From Nocardia uniformis NBRC 13702 (GTDB lineage: Bacteria; Actinomycetota; Actinomycetes; Mycobacteriales; Mycobacteriaceae): a stretch of DNA of 64,000 nt. Below, in pieces: positions 42,442-51,963 of the stretch. The stretch covers positions 62,001 to 126,000 of the forward strand of contig NZ_BDCE01000045.1 in NCBI RefSeq assembly GCF_001613345.1, written 5' to 3'. Positions within the stretch are counted from its first letter, which is position 1. Every line of letters starts with the position of its first letter. The notes below the pieces were generated by a model that saw only the letters and a program-made list of their open reading frames with translations, did no database searches and had not been told where the DNA came from. The translations under genes were made by a program, and so were the position numbers.

Positions 42442-42554
42442 GGCATGATCTCAGCCCATCCGCCTCGCCGAGGCAAACTGGACAGGTGAACAGTTCATAA
42501 CGGCTCCGGGTGCGGCCGGTGCGCATCGAGGTGTCGGGGTGGGTCGGTAGGGTC

Positions 42555-43913
42555 GTGACCGTGACTGAAGGGCTGTTCGACGCACCGGGGGCCGATACCG
42601 GGTCCGACGAGTTCACGGCGGGTTCCGCCGGGAACGGCGCCGACCATTTCGCACCCCTGGCGGTGCGGATGCGACCCAGAAGTCTGGACGAGGTGGTCGG
42701 GCAACAACATCTGCTGGGCGCGGGCTCGCCGCTGCGGCGGCTCATCGAGGGTTCCGGTGCCGCCTCGGTGCTGTTGTTCGGGCCGCCCGGCACCGGCAAA
42801 ACCACGCTGGCGTCACTGATTTCACACGCCACCGGTCGTCGCTTCGAAGCACTGTCGGCGCTCTCGGCCGGAGTGAAGGAGGTGCGCGCCGTCATCGATC
42901 TGGCGCGTCGCCGCCTGCTGCACGGCGAGCAGACGGTGCTGTTCATCGACGAGGTACACCGCTTCTCCAAGACCCAGCAGGACGCGCTGCTGGCGGCGGT
43001 CGAGAACCGGATTGTGCTGCTGGTCGGCGCGACCACCGAAAACCCGTCGTTCTCGGTGGTGTCGCCACTGCTGTCACGCTCACTGGTGCTGCAACTGCAA
43101 TCGCTGTCCGAGGACGATATCCGGACCGTGCTGCGTCGCGCCGTCGAGGACTCCCGCGGCCTGGCGGGGGAGTACACCGTCACCGACGCCGCCCTCGACC
43201 ACATCATTCGGGTGGCGGGCGGTGACGCCCGGCGCGCGCTCACCGCGCTCGAGGCCTCCGCCGAATCCTCCCTCGACGGCACCGTGGATGTGGATCTGGT
43301 CGAGGCCAGCGTCGATAAGGCCGCCGTCCGCTACGACCGCGCCGGAGATCAGCACTACGACGTCATCAGCGCCTTCATCAAATCGCTGCGCGGTTCCGAT
43401 GTCGACGCCGCCCTGCACTACCTGGCCCGCATGATCACCGCGGGTGAGGACCCCCGATTCATTGCCCGCCGCTTGATGATCCAAGCCAGCGAGGAAGTCG
43501 GCATGGCCGATCCGAGCGCCCTGCAAACGGCGGTGGCCGCCGCCCAGGTGGTGCAGCTCGTCGGGCTGCCCGAAGCCCAACTGGCCCTGGCGCAGGCCAC
43601 CATCCACATCGCGACCGCCCCCAAATCCGGCGGAGTGGTCAAGGCGATCGGCGCAGCCATGTCCGATATCGGCAAAGGGAAGGCCGGAGCCGTCCCACCG
43701 CATCTACGCGACGGCCACTACTCCGGAGCCGCCGCCCTCGGCAACGCCCAGGGCTACAGGTACCCACACGACCATCCGGATGGCGTTCTCGCACAGCAGT
43801 ATCCGCCCGACGAGCTGGTCGGCACCGACTACTACGTGCCGACCGACCATGGTTACGAACGCGAAATCGGTCCGCGCGTAACGAAACTCCGAAAGATCGT
43901 GCGCGGCAGGTAA
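42555..43913 (+). CDS. rarA: Replication-associated recombination protein A (RarA/MgsA)
   Basis: 452 residues from GTG 42555 (MTVTEGLFDAPGADTG); GTG 42561 is equally possible, and the frame continues upstream to 42510. AAA+ ATPase: LAVRMRPRSLDEVVGQQHLL, Walker A LLFGPPGTGKTTLA, Walker B VLFIDEVHRFSKTQQDALL, sensor 1 GATTENPSF, then the RarA C-terminal tetramerisation domain (YDVISAFIKSLRGSDVDAAL, EEVGMADP). It acts at stalled replication forks. The mycobacterial counterpart (Rv2559c) sits near alaS, as here. Convergent with the polytopic membrane protein gene; the stops abut. Confidence 0.95.
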   Translation: MTVTEGLFDAPGADTGSDEFTAGSAGNGADHFAPLAVRMRPRSLDEVVGQQHLLGAGSPLRRLIEGSGAASVLLFGPPGTGKTTLASLISHATGRRFEALSALSAGVKEVRAVIDLARRRLLHGEQTVLFIDEVHRFSKTQQDALLAAVENRIVLLVGATTENPSFSVVSPLLSRSLVLQLQSLSEDDIRTVLRRAVEDSRGLAGEYTVTDAALDHIIRVAGGDARRALTALEASAESSLDGTVDVDLVEASVDKAAVRYDRAGDQHYDVISAFIKSLRGSDVDAALHYLARMITAGEDPRFIARRLMIQASEEVGMADPSALQTAVAAAQVVQLVGLPEAQLALAQATIHIATAPKSGGVVKAIGAAMSDIGKGKAGAVPPHLRDGHYSGAAALGNAQGYRYPHDHPDGVLAQQYPPDELVGTDYYVPTDHGYEREIGPRVTKLRKIVRGR

Positions 43914-45206
43914 TCAGCGGCTCCGAGCGGGCCGGAGCCGGTAGAGCACAATGATTCCACCGATGGCGGCGAGGGTAGTAGCGACCGCGGTCCAGCCCGG
44001 GGTCGCCGTACTCGACGGCTCGAAACCCAGCAATCCGCAATGTATCTCCGCCGGCAACGCCGTCACGACCGAGGGCAGGAAGAGGATGGGTGCCGCCAGG
44101 ATCCGGCTGCGTGCGGAGACCGGGCGGACCGTCCCGCAGCAGTAACCCACGATGAATGCCAGTGCCCCGCCGGCGGCGGCCGCCAGCAGCGGCCCGCCGG
44201 AATCGATCCAGATCGATACCGCCGCGAGTGCGGTAACCAGGGTCATCGCACCGGCGACGGATGGCCGCCGAATCCCGGCGAACAAGCCGATGCTGAGCAC
44301 GGCGATGAGCAGGGGCACGCTCCACGGTGGTCGGGGCATCGCGCCCTGTGCGGCACACGCCGCGGTCAGGGCCAGCGCCATCAGGATGACGACGCCGTCG
44401 CGGCCCGGCAGTACGAAAGCGGCCACGGTCGCGGCCACGACGATCGCCGCCACCGCGAATCCGATCTGCCCGACACCGGCATCGAATCTCATTCGAGCCA
44501 GGCGCTCCGACACCACCAGCGCGACGAGGGCCAGGAACACCGTGGCGAGAATCGGAGACAGCGGCAGCTCCGTCGGCGGGGTCGGGGCCAACCCCGCGCG
44601 CCGATTGCGGTATCCACTGCACAGCGCCAGCACCAGGGCCATCGCGATGAACCACAGCGGCGGCGCGGCAACCAGGGAGAAGGGTGCGATATCCCCCCAG
44701 AGGGCGTGGTCGAGGCCAGGGACCGGGGTCGCGGAATTGCCGATCACCAGCACGGCCGCCACACCGAGCGCGAAGGCGACAGCCGACATCGGCCGGCGAA
44801 GGGCGGCGGCCCCCACCGCGCCCAGTACGACACCGGCACACAGGGCGTCGACGTAGTTCATGGTCACCGAGGATTCGGCCCCGTGGCCGAAGGCAGAGTT
44901 CGCGAAGATCCCGAGCAGTCCGGCAGCGGCCGTCCACCAGGCCGTCACCGCCCGGTTGTCGGTCACAACGACCGCTCCGACCGCGACCGCGGCGATCACC
45001 CCGACCATCGCTGCCTCGGGAGCACCGAGCAGTAATCGTTGTGTCTCGAACGGCGACGCCTCGCTCATCCAGGGAAAGCGGATCGGCATGAGCACCGCGG
45101 CCCCGGCGAGCAGGGCCGCGGTGAACGCCGCCGCCGCATCCAGACCCTCCCCGCCACGTCGGACCGGCCGCGCGTACGACAGCCGTTGTCGTGCACGGAC
45201 ACTCAT
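43914..45206 (-). CDS. Polytopic membrane protein, function unknown
   Basis: 430 residues with about 11-12 predicted membrane helices spread over the whole length and short loops. ATG 45206 is set by the ATGA overlap with the CPBP protease stop; the longer frame to 46031 runs through the protease gene out of frame and is not real. There are no motifs of known transporters. Coupled to the CPBP gene, so the two products probably act together, and both diverge from a two-component system that may control them. Confidence 0.65.
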   Translation of the reverse strand: MSVRARQRLSYARPVRRGGEGLDAAAAFTAALLAGAAVLMPIRFPWMSEASPFETQRLLLGAPEAAMVGVIAAVAVGAVVVTDNRAVTAWWTAAAGLLGIFANSAFGHGAESSVTMNYVDALCAGVVLGAVGAAALRRPMSAVAFALGVAAVLVIGNSATPVPGLDHALWGDIAPFSLVAAPPLWFIAMALVLALCSGYRNRRAGLAPTPPTELPLSPILATVFLALVALVVSERLARMRFDAGVGQIGFAVAAIVVAATVAAFVLPGRDGVVILMALALTAACAAQGAMPRPPWSVPLLIAVLSIGLFAGIRRPSVAGAMTLVTALAAVSIWIDSGGPLLAAAAGGALAFIVGYCCGTVRPVSARSRILAAPILFLPSVVTALPAEIHCGLLGFEPSSTATPGWTAVATTLAAIGGIIVLYRLRPARSR

Positions 45207-46024
45207 ATGCCGTTCCGCACCGGCGGGACCGCCGAGGGCCGCCGCACCCAGCGGACGAAGAAGGTCACACCGAGCGCCAGCATGACGAGGGTGATCCCGG
45301 CCTTGGGCAGACCGGCGGGCACGACGAAGGTGTTCAGGTTGTAGAGCGCGTGCGCGACCATGAACGGCCACACCAGCCGAACCCGGTCGTAGGCATAGCG
45401 CAACAGCACGCACCAGACAATGACCATCGCGATGGCGGCGGGCCCGTAATACAGATGGAACGGCAGCCGCAGCGCCGCCAGTACGGCCACCTGCGCCCAC
45501 CATGGCCAGCGCAGCCGCCACATAATCGCCATCGGCAGCGCGAGCAGCACCGCCTCCTCCACCAATCCCGCACGCACACTGTGCGTTACGGCATCCCAGG
45601 TGCTGGCGTCGAGCAGAGTGTCCTGTCCGGTCGGCAGCCATGCGGGGAAGGAGCCGAGTACCTGCAGCGCCACCCACAGGATCAGATACCCCGCGCCCAC
45701 CGCCCGGAGGAATTCGCCGCCGCGGACCGGTGCGGCCAGACCCAGCTCTCGGGTGGACAGCCCGAGCCACCGATAGGCCAGCCACAGCGCCATCGCGGCG
45801 AACGGCACCGCGGCCCAATTGGCATACCGGTAGGCGTCCGCCACGGTGTCGCTCCAGTTCGGTGCCGCGCGGGTCAGCAGGATCGTGATCGCCGCCGCGC
45901 CGGCCGCGCCGAAGGTGGCCGCGAAGGCGAGGATCTGGAGCAGCCAGGCGCGCGCCGCCCAGGATTTCGAGGTCGGTCGCACCGGCGATCCATCGCATAC
46001 CGTGGAACTGTCGGGTAATGACAC
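45203..46024 (-). CDS. CPBP-family intramembrane metalloprotease
   Basis: 273 residues from GTG 46024, with about seven membrane helices. The CPBP (Abi/CAAX-protease) signatures are visible: RAGLVEEAVLLALP with the paired Glu, then ALRLPFHLYYG (Arg/His), and FMVAHALYNL with the second His. Family members process membrane proteins or prenylated or bacteriocin-like peptides; the substrate here is unknown. It is upstream of and coupled to the polytopic membrane protein. The divergent response regulator starts 155 bp away. Confidence 0.85.
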   Translation of the reverse strand: MSLPDSSTVCDGSPVRPTSKSWAARAWLLQILAFAATFGAAGAAAITILLTRAAPNWSDTVADAYRYANWAAVPFAAMALWLAYRWLGLSTRELGLAAPVRGGEFLRAVGAGYLILWVALQVLGSFPAWLPTGQDTLLDASTWDAVTHSVRAGLVEEAVLLALPMAIMWRLRWPWWAQVAVLAALRLPFHLYYGPAAIAMVIVWCVLLRYAYDRVRLVWPFMVAHALYNLNTFVVPAGLPKAGITLVMLALGVTFFVRWVRRPSAVPPVRNGI

Positions 46025-46178
46025 CGGGCACCTTTCGAATTCGCTGAGCGGAGAGTCGAAAAGAAGTTACGCCGCGGCCGGTCCGGGTCGCATCGCCGCG
46101 CGGAGTGATATCGACCCGCCGACTGGCTGGAATTTCGTAGCCGCTCGGCGGAAAGGAAATGTCGTATCGTCAACGCTT

Positions 46179-46832
46179 ATGATCCGGGTGGTCGTGGTCG
46201 ACGATGAAGCGCTGATCCGTAGCGGTTTCGAGCTGATCCTCGCGCAGGATCCGGGAATCGAGGCCGTGGCCACCGCAGCGGATTTCGAGGCATTGGAAAC
46301 CATCGACCAATACCGCCCCGATGTCGTCCTGCTCGATATTCGAATGCCGCATGTGGACGGGCTCACAATTCTGCGCGAGCTCATGGGCCGCGACAATTCA
46401 CCGGTGGTGGTGATGCTGACCACATTCGACGTCGACGAGTATGTCCTCGAGGCATTGCGGCTCGGTGCGTCGGGATTTCTGTTGAAGGACACCGATCCAC
46501 GTCAGCTCGCGACCATGGTGCGCACGGTGATCGCGGGCGGGGTGGTGCTCTCGCCGACCGTCACCCGCTCGGTGATCAGTGGCTGCGCGGAATCGGGCGC
46601 GGTGGCCGCGGCATCGGCGGCGGTGGCGCGGCTGACCGATCGGGAGCGAACGATCCTGGTGCAGGTGGCGCTCGGCAGGGCGAACCGGGAAATCGGTGAG
46701 CTGATCAATGTCAGCGTCGGTACGGTCAAGGACGATATGAGCGCGATCCTCGGCAAACTCGAGGTCGGTACCCGCGTCGAAGCGGCATTGATCGCGCAGC
46801 AGGCGGGTATCGTCACAGGATCGGGCGCATGA
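46179..46832 (+). CDS. NarL/LuxR-type response regulator
   Basis: 217 residues from ATG 46179 (MIRVVVVDDEALIRSGFELI). Receiver domain with the acidic pocket (VDDE) and phosphoacceptor Asp53 in VVLLDIRMPHVDG, the conserved Thr in MLTTFD and Lys in FLLKD; then a C-terminal LuxR-type HTH (LTDRERTILVQVALGRANRE, IGELINVSVGTVKDDMS). It is paired with the next gene by a 4-bp overlap. Likely targets are its own operon and the divergent CPBP/membrane protein genes. Confidence 0.92.
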   Translation: MIRVVVVDDEALIRSGFELILAQDPGIEAVATAADFEALETIDQYRPDVVLLDIRMPHVDGLTILRELMGRDNSPVVVMLTTFDVDEYVLEALRLGASGFLLKDTDPRQLATMVRTVIAGGVVLSPTVTRSVISGCAESGAVAAASAAVARLTDRERTILVQVALGRANREIGELINVSVGTVKDDMSAILGKLEVGTRVEAALIAQQAGIVTGSGA

Positions 46833-47944
46833 ATACACCGCGGGTGAATGCGTTGTTGGACGGCCGATTTCGTGCCGAATTCCGGTACGGCCTGATGATA
46901 GGTATTGCGGCCCTGGACGTCTGGCTGCTGCACACCGACCTATCCGATGCCGCGATCATCGCCTCGTGTGTCGGCCTGCTCGCATTGCTGCTGGCCCGGA
47001 AATATCCGGTGACGGTATATCTGTGCACGCTACCGGCACTGGTGCTCGGCTCCTCGCTGCTCATTGTGGCGATCGCCGCATATCAGGTGGGTCGGCACGC
47101 GAAACGGAATATCGCGGCAGTGGCGGGTATTCTGCCGACCTTCGTGCTGCTGACCGCCGGTGAGTACCCGATCGACTGGACGGTGAATTTCACATGGTTC
47201 ATGAGTCAGGTGATCTTCTGCATCATGCTCGCCGCGGCCCCGGTGCTGCTGGGTCGCCTGGTTTCCGCGCGTCACGCGCTGCGGGAACAGTTGCGGGAGG
47301 TGGTGCGCGCCCGTGAGGAAAGCGCCGCCCTGCACACTCAGGCCGCCTTGGCACTGGACCGCGCCCAACTCGCCCGCGAAATGCATGACGTCGTATCCCA
47401 CCAGGTGAGCCTGATCGCGGTCCGGGCGGGCGCCCTCGAAATGAGCAGCGCCGACAGCGACACCACCGCAGCGGCAGCTACCATTCGCGGTCTGAGCGTG
47501 AAAACCCTGGATGAACTGCGCCATATGGTCACCGTCCTGCGTGCCTCGGGAACCGTGGCGGCGGGGCTCGCTCCGCAACCGACGGTCGACGCACTGCCGG
47601 ACCTACTCGCCACGAGCGGGCTCGACATCACGGTCACCGGCCAACTCCCCACCGATCTACCCGCACCCCTGCAGCGGGCCGTCTACCGCACGGTCCAGGA
47701 AGCGCTGACCAATGCGCGCAAACACGCCCCCGGCGCATCCGTCGCCGTGACCTACGACCCGACTCCCACGGAAGTTGTTGTGGTCGTGAGCAATCCACGC
47801 GGCACCGCACCCCGAATGGCCTTGCCCAGCTCCGGCCACGGCCTGGCCGGGCTGGGGGAGCGGGCAGCCCTGCTGGACGGCACCCTGCGGGCCGATGCGC
47901 AACCCGACGGCGGATTCCGTCTCGAACTTCGCCCACCGCGCTAG
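46829..47944 (+). CDS. Sensor histidine kinase (HisKA_3 family)
   Basis: 371 residues. Five or six membrane helices within residues 20-150, little extracytoplasmic sequence, a coiled linker (SARHALREQLREVVRAREES), then the HisKA_3 dimerisation and phosphorylation site REMHDVVSHQVSLIAVRAG with His186, and a HATPase domain (VYRTVQEALTNARKHAPG; GHGLAGLGERAALLDGTL). The sensor part without a large external loop suggests membrane or envelope stress sensing, as in DesK or LiaS-like kinases. Starts inside the regulator stop (ATGA). Confidence 0.92.
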   Translation: MNTPRVNALLDGRFRAEFRYGLMIGIAALDVWLLHTDLSDAAIIASCVGLLALLLARKYPVTVYLCTLPALVLGSSLLIVAIAAYQVGRHAKRNIAAVAGILPTFVLLTAGEYPIDWTVNFTWFMSQVIFCIMLAAAPVLLGRLVSARHALREQLREVVRAREESAALHTQAALALDRAQLAREMHDVVSHQVSLIAVRAGALEMSSADSDTTAAAATIRGLSVKTLDELRHMVTVLRASGTVAAGLAPQPTVDALPDLLATSGLDITVTGQLPTDLPAPLQRAVYRTVQEALTNARKHAPGASVAVTYDPTPTEVVVVVSNPRGTAPRMALPSSGHGLAGLGERAALLDGTLRADAQPDGGFRLELRPPR

Positions 47945-47996
47945 TCGGCCGCGCGGCGGACGCAACTGGTCGACAGGATCGGTACGGCGCGAGTGA

Positions 47997-48668
47997 TCAG
48001 AGCAGCCCGTTCTCGATGGCGATCTTCTCGATCTGCTCGGGGGTGCCCGCCATGATCGTGCGGACCTGGTCGGTGACGAGTTCGATCGGCCAGTTCCACC
48101 AGGCGGCGCGCAGCAGCCGGGCGACATCCTCATCGGCGTAGCGCTGCTTCACCGGCTGAGCCGGGTTACCACCGACAATGGTGTACGGCGCGATATCGGT
48201 GGTGACGACCGCTCCGGTGGCGATAATCGCGCCGTCGCCGATGCGGACGCCCGGCATGATCGTGGCGTTGTAGCCGAACCACACGTCATTGCCGACCACC
48301 GTGTCACCGCGACTGGGAATGGACGTGATGATGTCCATGGTCTGCTCGGCCCACGTACCGCCGAAAATGGTGAAGGGGAAGGTGGAGACGCCCTGGGTGG
48401 GATGGTTGGCACCGGCCATGATGAAGGTGGTGCCACTGGCGAGGGCACAGAACTTACCGATGATCAGCTTTTCCGGACCGAAGGCGTAGAGGACGTTCTT
48501 CTCTTCGAAATCGGTGGCGGCGTCCGGATCATCGAAGTAGGTGTAGTCGCCGACCTCGATCTTGTCGGATTCGACGTGCGGTTTCAGGAATACGGTCCGG
48601 TCGGTGTGCGGCAGTGGGAATGGGGCCGAGGGGTCCGGAATCACAGTCACCGCTGTGATGCTAGCCAT
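47997..48668 (-). CDS. Hexapeptide-repeat O-acetyltransferase (XAT/CatB-Vat type)
   Basis: 223 residues. The left-handed beta-helix is shown by hexapeptide repeats (IGKFCALASGTTFIM; VVGNDVWFGYNATIMPGVRI; GDGAIIATGAVVTTDIAPYT), with the catalytic-His region GANHPTQGVSTFPF and a loop insertion EQTMDIITSIPSRGD typical of xenobiotic acetyltransferases. Relatives inactivate chloramphenicol or streptogramin A, but many chromosomal homologues act on other small molecules; resistance cannot be claimed from sequence. Divergent from alaS with 53 bp between starts. Confidence 0.85.
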   Translation of the reverse strand: MASITAVTVIPDPSAPFPLPHTDRTVFLKPHVESDKIEVGDYTYFDDPDAATDFEEKNVLYAFGPEKLIIGKFCALASGTTFIMAGANHPTQGVSTFPFTIFGGTWAEQTMDIITSIPSRGDTVVGNDVWFGYNATIMPGVRIGDGAIIATGAVVTTDIAPYTIVGGNPAQPVKQRYADEDVARLLRAAWWNWPIELVTDQVRTIMAGTPEQIEKIAIENGLL

Positions 48669-48721
48669 CGGGCGGTGGTCGGCGAAAACCCGCTGGACCG
48701 GCCCCGGTAGGCTGGATAGTT

Positions 48722-51391
48722 GTGCAGACCCACGAGATTCGACGACGCTTCCTGGAGCATTTCGTTCGTGCGGGACACACCGAGGTACCGAGTGCCTCGC
48801 TGGTCCTGCCCGACCCCAACCTGCTGTTCGTCAACGCAGGCATGGTCCAGTTCAAGCCGTACTTCCTGGGTCAGGAGGCAGCGCCGTTCCGCCGAGCTAC
48901 CAGTGTGCAGAAGTGCGTGCGCACCGGTGATATCGAAGAGGTCGGCGTCACCACCCGGCACAATACGTTCTTCCAGATGGCGGGCAATTTCTCCTTCGGT
49001 GACTACTTCAAGGAAGGTGCCATCACCTTCGCCTGGGAGTTGATCACCAAGTCCCAGGAGGAAGGCGGCTACGGTTTCGATCCCGAGCGCATCTGGGTGA
49101 CCGCGTACGAGTCCGATCCCGAGGCCGCCGAGATCTGGGAGCGGGTCGCCGGAATTCCGAAGGAGCGCATCCAGTTCCGCGACGGCAAGGACAACTACTG
49201 GGATATGGGCGTGCCCGGTCCCGGTGGTCCGTGCTCGGAGATCTACTACGACCGCGGTCCGAAGTACGGCAAAGAGGGTGGCCCGGTCGCCGATGAGGAC
49301 CGCTACATCGAAATCTGGAACCTCGTCTTCATGCAGGACATCCGTGGTGAGCTGAGCCCCAAGCTCGGCCACGCGCCGATCGGCACCCTGCCCAAGAAGA
49401 ATATCGACACCGGTATGGGCGTCGAGCGCGTCGCCATGCTGCTGCAGGGCGTCGAGAATGTCTACGAAACCGATCTGCTGCGCCCGATCATCGATAGGGC
49501 CGAGCAGCTCACCGGGCGGTCCTACGGTGTCGAGCACACCGACGATGTGCGCTTCCGCGTAATCGCCGACCACGTCCGCAGCTCGGCCATGCTCATTGCC
49601 GACGGCGTCAACCCGGGCAATGACGGCCGCGGCTACGTGCTGCGCCGCCTCCTGCGCCGTATTGTGCGCTCGGCGCGCATCCTGGGTTCGGAGAAGCCGG
49701 TAATGGCCGAATTCATGAAGGTCGTCAGCGATCTCATGGCCCCGTCCTACCCGGAGCTGGCCACCGACTTCCGCCGGATCGAGACCGTCGCCGTCGGTGA
49801 GGAGACCGCGTTCCTCAAAACGCTCAGCACCGGTTCGCGACTGTTCGACGAGACCGTCGACCAGGTGCGGTCCAAGGGCGGCAAGAAGATCGCGGGAACC
49901 GACGCGTTCACGCTGCACGACACCTACGGCTTCCCGATCGACCTGACCCTGGAGATGGCGTCGGAGGCGGGTCTCGAGGTCGATGAGGCGGGCTTCCGGT
50001 CCCTGATGGCCGAGCAGCGCGACCGCGCGAAGGCCGATGCCCAATCGCGTAAGCACGCGCACGCCGACCTGTCGATCTACAAGGAGCTCGTCGATCGCGG
50101 CGCCACCGAGTTCACCGGCTTCGACGAACTGACTTCCGAGGCAACGGTTCTCGCGCTCATCTCCGGCGGCGTGCGGGTGCCGGTGGCCGAGGCGGGCTCC
50201 GAGGTCGAGGTCATCCTCGACCGTTCGCCGCTCTACGCCGAGGCCGGTGGCCAGATCGCCGACCGTGGTTCGATCACCGCCACCGGTGGGGTGAAGCTGC
50301 GCGTCAACGACGTGCAGAAGATCGCCAAGAAGGTGTGGGTGCACAAGGCCACCGTCGAGGCCGGTCAGCTCACCGAGGGCGATACCGTGCTCGCCCAGGC
50401 CGATCCGGCCTGGCGCGGTGGCGCGACCCAGGGCCACTCCGGCACTCACCTGGTGCATGCCGCGCTGCGACAGGTCCTCGGCCCCAACGCCGTGCAGGCC
50501 GGTTCGCTCAACAAGCCCGGCTACCTGCGCTTCGACTTCAACTGGCAGGGTCAGCTGACCGAGGGGCAGAAGGCCGATATCGAGGCCATCTCCAATGACG
50601 CTGTGGCCGAGAACTTCCCGGTCAATACCTTCGTCACCGATCTGCCGTCGGCGAAGAAGATGGGCGCGATGGCGCTGTTCGGCGAGAACTACGGCGATGA
50701 GGTGCGCGTCGTGGAGATCGGTGGCCCGTTCTCCATGGAGCTGTGCGGCGGTACCCATGTGCAGCACTCCTCGCAGATCGGCCCGATCACCCTGCTCGGT
50801 GAGGCGTCGGTCGGTTCCGGGGTACGCCGGGTGGAAGCCTTCGTGGGCCTGGACTCCTATAAGTACCTGGCCAAGGAACGCGCGCTGCTCGCCGGTGTGG
50901 CCTCCTCGCTGAAGGTGCCGTCGGAGGAGGTTCCGGCGCGCGTCGAGCAGCTCGTGGAGCGGCTCAAGATCGCCGAGAAGGAACTCGAGCGCACCAAGAT
51001 GGCCGCGGTGCTGTCGTCGGCGGGCAAGTTCGTCGATACCGCACAGCGCATCGGTGAGGTGCTGCTCGTCGCCGAGGCCGCGCCCGAGGGTGTGGGCGCG
51101 GGCGACCTGCGCACTCTCGTCACCGATATCAAGGGCCGCTTCGGCACCCAGCCCGCCATTGTGGTGCTGCTCGGCAATGCCGATGGCAAGGTGCCGTTCG
51201 TGGTGGCCGTGACCAAGGCCGCCCAGGACCTCGGTATCAAGGCCGGTGACCTGGTCGGTGCCTTCGGTCCGAGTATCGCCGGACGTGGTGGTGGTAAGCC
51301 GGAGATGGCGCAGGGCGCGGGTTCGGACCCGGCGGGAATCGCGGCCGGATTGGCCGCGGTGCGGGCGCGGGTGGCCGAGCTCGTCGGCTGA
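48722..51391 (+). CDS. alaS: Alanyl-tRNA synthetase
   Basis: 889 residues from GTG 48722 (MQTHEIRRRFLEHFVRAGHT). Class II core with RATSVQKCVRTGDIEEVG, ARHNTFFQMAGNFSFG-like motif 2 (here TRHNTFF) and GPGGPCSEIYYDRG; the editing domain zinc motif HSGTHLVHAALRQVLG (HxxxH) with CGGTHV; and a C-terminal DHHA1/C-Ala region. Charges tRNA-Ala and clears mischarged Ser and Gly. First gene of an alaS-ruvX-mltG-aroE run; its stop overlaps the ruvX start by one base. Confidence 0.96.
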   Translation: MQTHEIRRRFLEHFVRAGHTEVPSASLVLPDPNLLFVNAGMVQFKPYFLGQEAAPFRRATSVQKCVRTGDIEEVGVTTRHNTFFQMAGNFSFGDYFKEGAITFAWELITKSQEEGGYGFDPERIWVTAYESDPEAAEIWERVAGIPKERIQFRDGKDNYWDMGVPGPGGPCSEIYYDRGPKYGKEGGPVADEDRYIEIWNLVFMQDIRGELSPKLGHAPIGTLPKKNIDTGMGVERVAMLLQGVENVYETDLLRPIIDRAEQLTGRSYGVEHTDDVRFRVIADHVRSSAMLIADGVNPGNDGRGYVLRRLLRRIVRSARILGSEKPVMAEFMKVVSDLMAPSYPELATDFRRIETVAVGEETAFLKTLSTGSRLFDETVDQVRSKGGKKIAGTDAFTLHDTYGFPIDLTLEMASEAGLEVDEAGFRSLMAEQRDRAKADAQSRKHAHADLSIYKELVDRGATEFTGFDELTSEATVLALISGGVRVPVAEAGSEVEVILDRSPLYAEAGGQIADRGSITATGGVKLRVNDVQKIAKKVWVHKATVEAGQLTEGDTVLAQADPAWRGGATQGHSGTHLVHAALRQVLGPNAVQAGSLNKPGYLRFDFNWQGQLTEGQKADIEAISNDAVAENFPVNTFVTDLPSAKKMGAMALFGENYGDEVRVVEIGGPFSMELCGGTHVQHSSQIGPITLLGEASVGSGVRRVEAFVGLDSYKYLAKERALLAGVASSLKVPSEEVPARVEQLVERLKIAEKELERTKMAAVLSSAGKFVDTAQRIGEVLLVAEAAPEGVGAGDLRTLVTDIKGRFGTQPAIVVLLGNADGKVPFVVAVTKAAQDLGIKAGDLVGAFGPSIAGRGGGKPEMAQGAGSDPAGIAAGLAAVRARVAELVG

Positions 51392-51963
51392 TGAACGACT
51401 CCGACACAGACAGGCCGGGCGTCGACGGCGACGCCCGGCCCGCCCGGGCGGTCAGCGAACCGGAACGGCCCACCGCGGCCGATGATCCCGGGCGCGGACG
51501 ACGCGTGGCCATCGATGTCGGCACCGTCCGCATCGGCGTCGCCGCCAGCGATCCCGATGGCATTCTCGCCACCCCCGTGGAGACCGTGCAGCGGGCGAAA
51601 CGAATCGCCAAGGGCGCGATCGCACCCGAGCTGACACGAATTGCCGATATTGTGCGGGAGTACGAGGCCGTCGAGGTGATCGTCGGCCTGCCACGCACCT
51701 TGCGCGGGGAGAACGGCTCCTCGGCCAAGCTCGCCACCGTGTTCGCTGATCGTTTGCGGCGATTAATAGCCCCCGTGCCGGTGCGGCTTTCCGACGAACG
51801 TTTGACTACGGTGTCAGCTGCACGCGCGTTGCGAGACAGTGGAGTTCGCGGTCGCGGGCAGCGGCAGGTCATCGATCAGGCGGCCGCCGTATCGATCCTG
51901 CAAGGATGGTTGGACGAACGGAGTGCGCTTTTGAAGTCGGTCGACCGCGGGGATGACGTATGA
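51391..51963 (+). CDS. ruvX: Putative pre-16S rRNA nuclease / Holliday junction resolvase-like YqgF
   Basis: 190 residues. The first 35 are Asp/Pro-rich and absent from most bacterial homologues. RNase H-like YqgF fold: RRVAIDVGTVRIGVAASDPD with the first catalytic Asp, VIVGLPRTLRGENGSSA with the Glu, and LSDERLTTVSAARALRD plus VIDQAAAVSILQGWL for the C-terminal acidic residue. Involved in 16S rRNA 5'-end maturation. Its stop overlaps the mltG start (ATGA). Confidence 0.92.
   Translation: MNDSDTDRPGVDGDARPARAVSEPERPTAADDPGRGRRVAIDVGTVRIGVAASDPDGILATPVETVQRAKRIAKGAIAPELTRIADIVREYEAVEVIVGLPRTLRGENGSSAKLATVFADRLRRLIAPVPVRLSDERLTTVSAARALRDSGVRGRGQRQVIDQAAAVSILQGWLDERSALLKSVDRGDDV

Noticed and set aside
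43914..46031. A 705-codon minus-strand frame that could be read as one large membrane protein
   Set aside because: Its first 275 codons run out of frame through the CPBP protease gene and give Arg-rich sequence; the real start is the ATG at 45206 that overlaps the protease stop.
48647..50767. A 706-codon minus-strand frame opposite alaS
   Set aside because: Antisense shadow with His/Gly/Leu-rich composition and no domain; alaS is complete.
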